Source of the DNA: Patagioenas fasciata
Taxonomy: Eukaryota; Chordata; Aves; Columbiformes; Columbidae
NCBI RefSeq assembly: GCF_037038585.1
Contig: NW_027288732.1
Location: 372,001-436,000 of the forward strand
Length of the DNA: 64,000 nucleotides
Direction of reading: 5' to 3'
Position 1 is the first letter of the stretch. Each line of letters begins with the position of its first letter. The notes below the pieces were generated by a model. The model was given only the letters and a program-made list of their open reading frames with translations, was not told where the DNA came from and did not search any database. Shown piece after piece: positions 58,001 through 64,000 of the stretch. Made by a program: the position numbers and the translations under genes.

Positions 58001-60200
58001 CTAAACCTAACCCCAACCCCTAACCACAAATCTAAACCTAAGCCCAAATCTAAACCTAACCCCAACCCCTAACCCCAACCCCTAACCCCAACCCCTAACC
58101 CCAACCCCTAACCCCAAATCTAATCCTAACCTCAACCCCTAACCCCAAATCTAAACCTAACCCCAGATCTAAACCTAACCCCAAATCTAAACCTAAAATT
58201 TAAACCTAACCCCAAATCTAAACCTAACCCCAAATATAAACCTAAAATCTAAACCTTAGCCTAAATCTAAACCTAAAATCTAAACCTAACCCCAAATCTA
58301 AACCGAACCCCAAATCTAAACCTAAAATCCAAACCTAACCCCAAATCTAAACCTAAAATCTAAACCTAACCCCAAATCTAAACCTAACCCCAACCCCTAA
58401 CCCCAAATCTAAACCTAACCCCAAATCTAAACCTAACCCCAACCCCTAACCCCAAATCTAAACCTAACCCCAAATCTAAACCTAAAATCTAAACCTAACC
58501 CCAAATCTAAACCTAACCCCAACCCCTAACCCCAAATCTAAACCTAACCCCAAATCTAAACCTAACCCCAACCCCTAACCCCAAATCTAAACCTAACCCC
58601 AAATCTAAACCTAAAATCTAAACCTAACCCCAAATCTAAACCTAACCCTAACACCTAACATCAAATCTAAACCTAAACCGAAATCTAAACCTAACCCCTA
58701 ATCTAAACCTAACCTCAAATCTAAACCTAAAATCTAAACCTAACCCCAAATCTAAACCTAACCCTAACCCCTAACCCCAAATCTAAACCTAACCCCAAAT
58801 CTAAACCTAACCCCAACCCCTAACTCCAAATCTAAACCTAACCCGAAATCTAAACCTAACCCCAACCCCTAACACCAAATCTACACCTAACCACAAATCT
58901 AAACCTAACCTCAACCCCTAAGCCCAAATCTAAAACTAACCCCAAATCTAAACCTAACCCCAACACCTAACTCCAAATCTAAACCTAACCCCAAATCTAA
59001 AACTAAACCCAAATCTAAATCTAACCCCGACCCCTAACCCCAAATCTAAACCTAACCCCAAATCTAAACCTAACCCCAAATCTAAACCCCAAATCTAAAC
59101 CTAACCCCAACCCCTAAACCCAAATCTAAACCTAACCCCAAATCTAAACCTAACCCAAACACCTAACTCCAAATCTAAACCTAACCCCAAATCTAAACCG
59201 CAAATCTAAACCTAACCCCAAATCTAAACCTAACCCCAGCCCCTAAACCCAAATCTAAACCTAACCACAACAACTAACCCCAAATCTAAACCTAACCCCA
59301 AATCTAAACCTAAACCCAACCCCTAACCCCAAATCTAAACCTAACCCCAACTCCTAACCCCAACCCCTAACCCCAAATCTAAACCTAACCCCAACCCCTA
59401 ACCCAACCCCTAACCCCAAATCTAAACCTAACCCCAAATCTAAACCTAACCCCAACCCCTAACCACAAATCTAAACCTAACCCCAAATCTAAACCTAACC
59501 CCAACCCCTCACCCCAAATCTAAACCTAAACCCAAATCTAAACCTAACCCCAAACCCTAACCCCAACCCCTAACGCCAACCCCTAACCTCAAATCTAATC
59601 CTAACCCCAACCCCTAACCCCAAATGTAAACCTAACCCCAAATCTAAACCTAACCCCAACCCCTAGCCCCAAATCTAAACCTAACCCCAAATCTAAACCT
59701 AACCCTAACCCCTAACCCCAAATCTAAACCTAACCCCTTATCTAAACCTAACCCCAACCCCTAACCCCAAATCGAAACCTAACCCCAAATCTAAACCTAA
59801 ACCCAACCCCTAACCCCAACCCCTAACCTCGATCTAAACCTAACCCCAACCCCTAACTCCAACCCATAACCCCAAATCTAAACCTAACCCCAACCCCTAA
59901 CCCCAACCCCTAACCCCAAATCCAAACCTAACCCCAAATCTAAACCTAAGCCCAACCCCTAACCACAAATATAAACCTAATCGCCAATTTAAACCTAACC
60001 TCAATCCCTGACCCCAATTCTAAACCTAACCCCAAATCTAAACCTAACCCCAACCCCTAACCCCAAATCTAAACCTAACCCCATATCTAAACGTAACCCC
60101 AACCCCTAACCCCAAATATAAACCTAACCCCAAATCTTAACCTAAACACAACCCCTAACCCCAAATCTAAACCTAACCCCAAATCTAAACCTAACCCCAA
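46100..60200. repeat. Large higher-order repeat, three spaced copies (periods 5,026 and 7,466 bp)
   Basis: The variant ACACCTAACC occurs at 46391, 51417 and 58883, and CGCCAATTT at 47490, 52516 and 59982. Both sets give the same offsets, 5,026 and 7,466 bp, so a block of well over 1.1 kb is present three times. A further partial copy of the first marker is at 49862. The extents are estimates from these anchors only. Confidence 0.7.
52990..58590. repeat. 2,752-bp higher-order repeat, two adjacent units
   Basis: The anchors CTGACCCC (53089, 55841), CAGACCT (54164, 56916) and CCTTAGCCT (55502, 58254) are each 2,752 bp apart. The match breaks near 55742 going left from the second unit and near 58590 going right, so this is a direct tandem duplication of about two units. 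One substitution seen is CAAACCTAAA near 55720 against CAAATCTAAA at 58471. Confidence 0.82.
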
Positions 60201-63200
60201 ATCTAAACCCCAAATCTAAACCTAACCCCAAATCTAAACCTAACCCCAAACCCTGACCCCAAATCTAAACCTAACCCCAAATCTAAACCTAACCCCAACC
60301 CCTAACCCCAAATCTAAACCTATCCCCAACCCCTAACCCCAACCCCTAACCCCAAATCTAAACCTAACCCGAAATCTAAACCCCAAATCTAAACCTAACC
60401 CCAAATCTAAACCTAACCCCAACCCCTAACCCCAAATCTAAACCTAACCCCAAATCTAAACCTAACCCCAACCCCTAACCCCAAATCTAAAACTAACCCC
60501 AAATCTAAACCTAAACCCGACCCCTAACCCCAAATCTAAACCTAACCCCAAATCTAAAGCTAACCCCAACCCCTAGCCCCAAATCTAAACCTAACCCCAA
60601 ATCTAAACCTAACCCCAAATCTAAACCCCAAATCTAAACCTAACCCCAAATCTAAACCTAACCCCAACCCCTAACCCCGAATCTAAACCTAACCCGAAAT
60701 CTAAACCTAACCCCAACCCCTAAACCCCAAATCTAAACCTAACCCCATATCTAAACGTAACCCCATCCCCTAACCCCAAATATAAACCTAACCCCAAATC
60801 TTAACCTAAACCCCAATCCCTAAGCCCAAATCTAAACCTAACCCCAACCCCTAACCCCAACCCCTAACCCCAAATCTAAACCTAACCCCAAATCTAAACC
60901 TAACCCCAAATCTAAACCCCAAATCTAAACCTAACCCCAAATCTAAACCTAACCCCAACTCCTAACCCCAAATCTAAACCTAACCCCAAACCCTAACACC
61001 AAATCTAAACCTAACCCCAAATGTAAACCTAACCCCAACCCCTAACCCCAAATCTAAACCTAACCCCAACCCCTAACCCCAAATCTAAACCCAACCCCAA
61101 CCCCTAACCCCAAATCTAAACCTAACCCCAACCCCTAACACCAAATCTAAACCTAACCCCAAATCTAAACCTAACCCCAACCCCTAACCCCAAATCTAAA
61201 CCTAACCTCAAGCCCTAACCCCAAATCTAAACTTAACCCCAAATCTAAACCTTACCCCAACCCCTAACCCGAAATCTAAACCTAACCCCAACCCCTAACC
61301 CCAACCCCTAACCCCAAATCCAAACCTAACCCCAAATCTAAACCTAAGCCCAACCCCTAACCACAAATATAAACCTAATCGCAAATTTAAACCTAACCTC
61401 AATCCCTGACCCCAATACTAAACCTAACCCCAAATCTAAACCTAACCCCAACCCCTAACCCCAAATCTAAACCTATCCCATATCTAAACATAACCCCAAC
61501 CCCTAACCCCAAATATAAACCTAACCCCAAATCTTAACATAAACACAACCCCTAACCCCAAATCTAAACCTAAGCCCAAATCTAAACCTAACCCCAACCC
61601 CTAACCCCAACCCCTAACCCCAAATCTAAACCTAACCCCAAATCTAAACCTAACCCCAAATCTAAACCCCAAATCTAAACCTAACCCCAAATCTAAACCT
61701 AACCCCAAACCCTGACCCCAAATCTAAACCTAACCCCAAATCTAAACCTAACCCCAACACCTAACCCCAAATCTAAACCTATCCCCAACCCCTAACCCCA
61801 ACCCCTAACCCCAAATCTAAACCTAACCCCAAATCTAAACCCCAAATCTAAACCTAACCCCAAATCTAAACCTAACCCCAAACCCTAACCCCAAATCTAA
61901 ACCTAACCCCAAATCTAAACCTAACCCCAACCCCTAACCCCAAATCTAAAACTAACCCCAAATCTAAACCTAAACCCGACCCCTAACCCCAAATCTAAAC
62001 CTAACCCCAAATCTAAAGCTAACCCCAACCCCTAACCCCAAATCTAAACCTAACCCCAAATCTAAACCCCAAATCTAAACCTAACCCCAAATCTAAACCT
62101 AACCCCAACCCCTAACCCCGAATCTAAACCTAACCCGAAATCTAAACCTAACCCCAACCCCTAAACCCCAAATCTAAACCTAACCCCATATCTAAACGTA
62201 ACCCCATCCCCTAACCCCAAATATAAACCTAACCCCAAATCTTAACCTAAACCCCAATCCCTAAGCCCAAATCTAAACCTAACCCCAACCCCTAACCCCA
62301 ACCCCTAACCCCAAATCTAAACCTAACCCCAAATCTAAACCTAACCCCAAATCTAAACCCCAAATCTAAACCTAACCCCAAATCTAAACCTAACCCCAAC
62401 CCCTAACCCCGAATCTAAACCTAACCCCAAATCTAAACCTAACCCCAACCCCTAACACCAAATCTAAACCTAACCCCAAACCCTAACACCAAATCTAAAC
62501 CTAACCCCAAATCTAAACCTAACCCCAACCCCTAACCCCAAATCTAAACCTAACCCCAACCCCTAGCCCCAAATCTAAACCCAACCCCAACCCCTAACCC
62601 CAAATCTAAACCTAACCCCAACCCCTAACACCAAATCTAAACCTAACCCCAAATCTAAACCTAACCCCAACCCCTAACCCCAACCCCTAACCCCAACCCC
62701 TAACCCCAAATCTAAACCTAACCTCAACCCCTAACCCCAAATCTAAACTTAACCCCAAATCTAAACCTTACCCCAACCCCTAACCCGAAATCTAAACCTA
62801 ACCCCAACCCCTAACCCTAAATCTAAACCTAACCCCAAATCTAAACCTAACCCCAACCCCTAACCCCAAATCTAATCCTAACCTCAACCCCTAACCCCAA
62901 ATCTAAACCTATCCCCAACCCCTAACTCCAACCCCTAACCCCAAATCTAAACATAACCCCAAATCTAAACCTAACCCCAAATCTAAACCCCAAATCTAAA
63001 CCTAACCCCAAATCTAAACCTAACCCCAACCCCTAACCCCAAATCTAAACCTAAACAAAATCTAAACCTAACCCCAACCCCTAACCCCAAATCTAAACCC
63101 AACCCCAACCCCTAACCCCAAATCTAAACCTAACCCCAAATCTAAACCTAACCCCAACCCCTAACTCCAAATCTAAACCTAACCCCAAATCTAAACCTAA

Positions 63201-64000
63201 CCCAAACCCCTAACACCAAATCTAAACCTAACCGCAAATCTAAACCTAACCTCAAATCTAAACCTAACACAAAATATAAACCTAACCCCAACCCCTAACC
63301 CCAAATCTAAAACTAAACCCAAATCTAAATCTAACCCCGACCCCTAACCCCAAATCTAAGCCTAACTCCAAAACTAAACCTAACCCCAAATCTAAACCCC
63401 AAATCTAAACCTAACCCCAACCCCTAAACCCAAATCTAAACCTAACCCCAAATCTAAACCTAACCCCAAATCTAAACCCCAAATCTAAAAATAACCCCAA
63501 ATCTAAACCTAACTGCAAATCTAAACCCCAAATCTAAACCTAACCCCAAATCTAAACCTAACCCCAACTCCTAAACCCAAATCTAAACCTAACCACAATA
63601 ACTATCCCCAAATCTAAACCTAACCCCAAATCTAAACCTAACCCCAACCCCTAACCCCAAATCTAAACCTAACCCCAACCCCTAACCCCAAATCCAAACC
63701 TAACCCCAAATCTAAACCTAACCCCAATCCCTAACCCCAACCCCTAAGCCCACATCTAAACCTAACCCCAATTCCTAACCCCAACCCCTAACCGCAAATC
63801 TAAACCTAACCCCAACCCCTAACCCAACCCCTAACCTCAAATCTAAACCTAACCCCAACCCCTAACCCCAAATCTAAACCTAACCCCAAATCTAAACCTA
63901 ACCCCAACCTCTAACCCCAAATCTAAACCTAACCCCAACCCCTAACCCCAAATCTAAACCTAACCCCAAATCTAAACCTAAGCCCAATCCCTAACCCCAA

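Larger units (their letters stand above)
32978..64000. repeat. Telomere-like satellite array, block 5 (provirus-free, 31 kb)
   Basis: Continuous satellite of the same 18- and 13-bp modules to the window end, without LTR, gene or other interruption. The first ~2.3 kb (to about 35250) repeats the array after copy 2, with extra blocks of 31, 98 and 18 bp. Beyond that the array is richer in C-type modules and in shortened AAACCCCAAATC joints. It is organised into long-period repeats (about 1.1, 2.75, 5.0 and 7.5 kb), listed separately. No pure CCCTAA telomere tract is present. Confidence 0.93.

Noticed and set aside
1..64000. True telomere end (pure CCCTAA array)
   Set aside because: Exact CCCTAACCCTAA runs are rare and short. 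The array is a diverged compound satellite, so the sequence is telomere-like only.

Overview
The window is almost entirely tandem satellite DNA (about 47 kb of 64 kb), interrupted by four near-identical, defective endogenous retrovirus (ERV) copies, all on the + strand. The host is a vertebrate. A bird is the best guess: the primer-binding site is the 18-mer complementary to tRNA-Trp known from avian leukosis/Rous sarcoma viruses, and the region around the transcription start resembles theirs. This host call is inference. There are no host genes, tRNAs, rRNAs or CRISPR arrays. The satellite is a C/A-rich (minus strand G/T-rich) repeat that looks derived from the telomeric hexamer. It is built from an 18-bp module (CCTAACCCCAAATCTAAA) alternating with a 13-bp module (CCTAAAATCTAAA or CCTAACCCCAACC), giving a 31-bp compound unit. 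Such a sequence suggests a subtelomeric or heterochromatic location.

Layout: satellite 1-3540; ERV copy 1 at 3541-7786; satellite 7787-11104; ERV copy 2 at 11105-15351; satellite 15352-21166; ERV copy 3 at 21167-25412; satellite 25413-28730; ERV copy 4 at 28731-32977; satellite 32978-64000. Each ERV is 4246-4247 bp: 5' LTR (327-328 bp), tRNA-Trp primer-binding site, an intact 662-codon gag, a pol remnant (3' half of RNase H plus integrase, broken by a frameshift), a short env transmembrane-subunit tail, a polypurine tract and a 3' LTR (328 bp). Most of NC, all of protease and reverse transcriptase, and nearly all of env are missing. No copy can encode its own replication enzymes. Only Gag has an uninterrupted frame.

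The four copies are not four insertions. All share the same flanks, the same candidate 6-bp target duplication (CCTAAC), the same deletions and the same frameshift. Copies 1 and 3, and copies 2 and 4, lie exactly 17,626 bp apart, and the satellite around them matches in the same register. The first ~17.5 kb is therefore a segmental tandem duplication of the next ~17.6 kb. Within each unit there is an older ~7.6-kb duplication that made copy 1 and copy 2. The simplest history is one integration into a 31-bp unit, a 7.6-kb duplication, then a 17.6-kb duplication, with point changes in between. The provirus-free right half shows the same process in pure satellite, with long-period repeats of about 1.1, 2.75, 5.0 and 7.5 kb.
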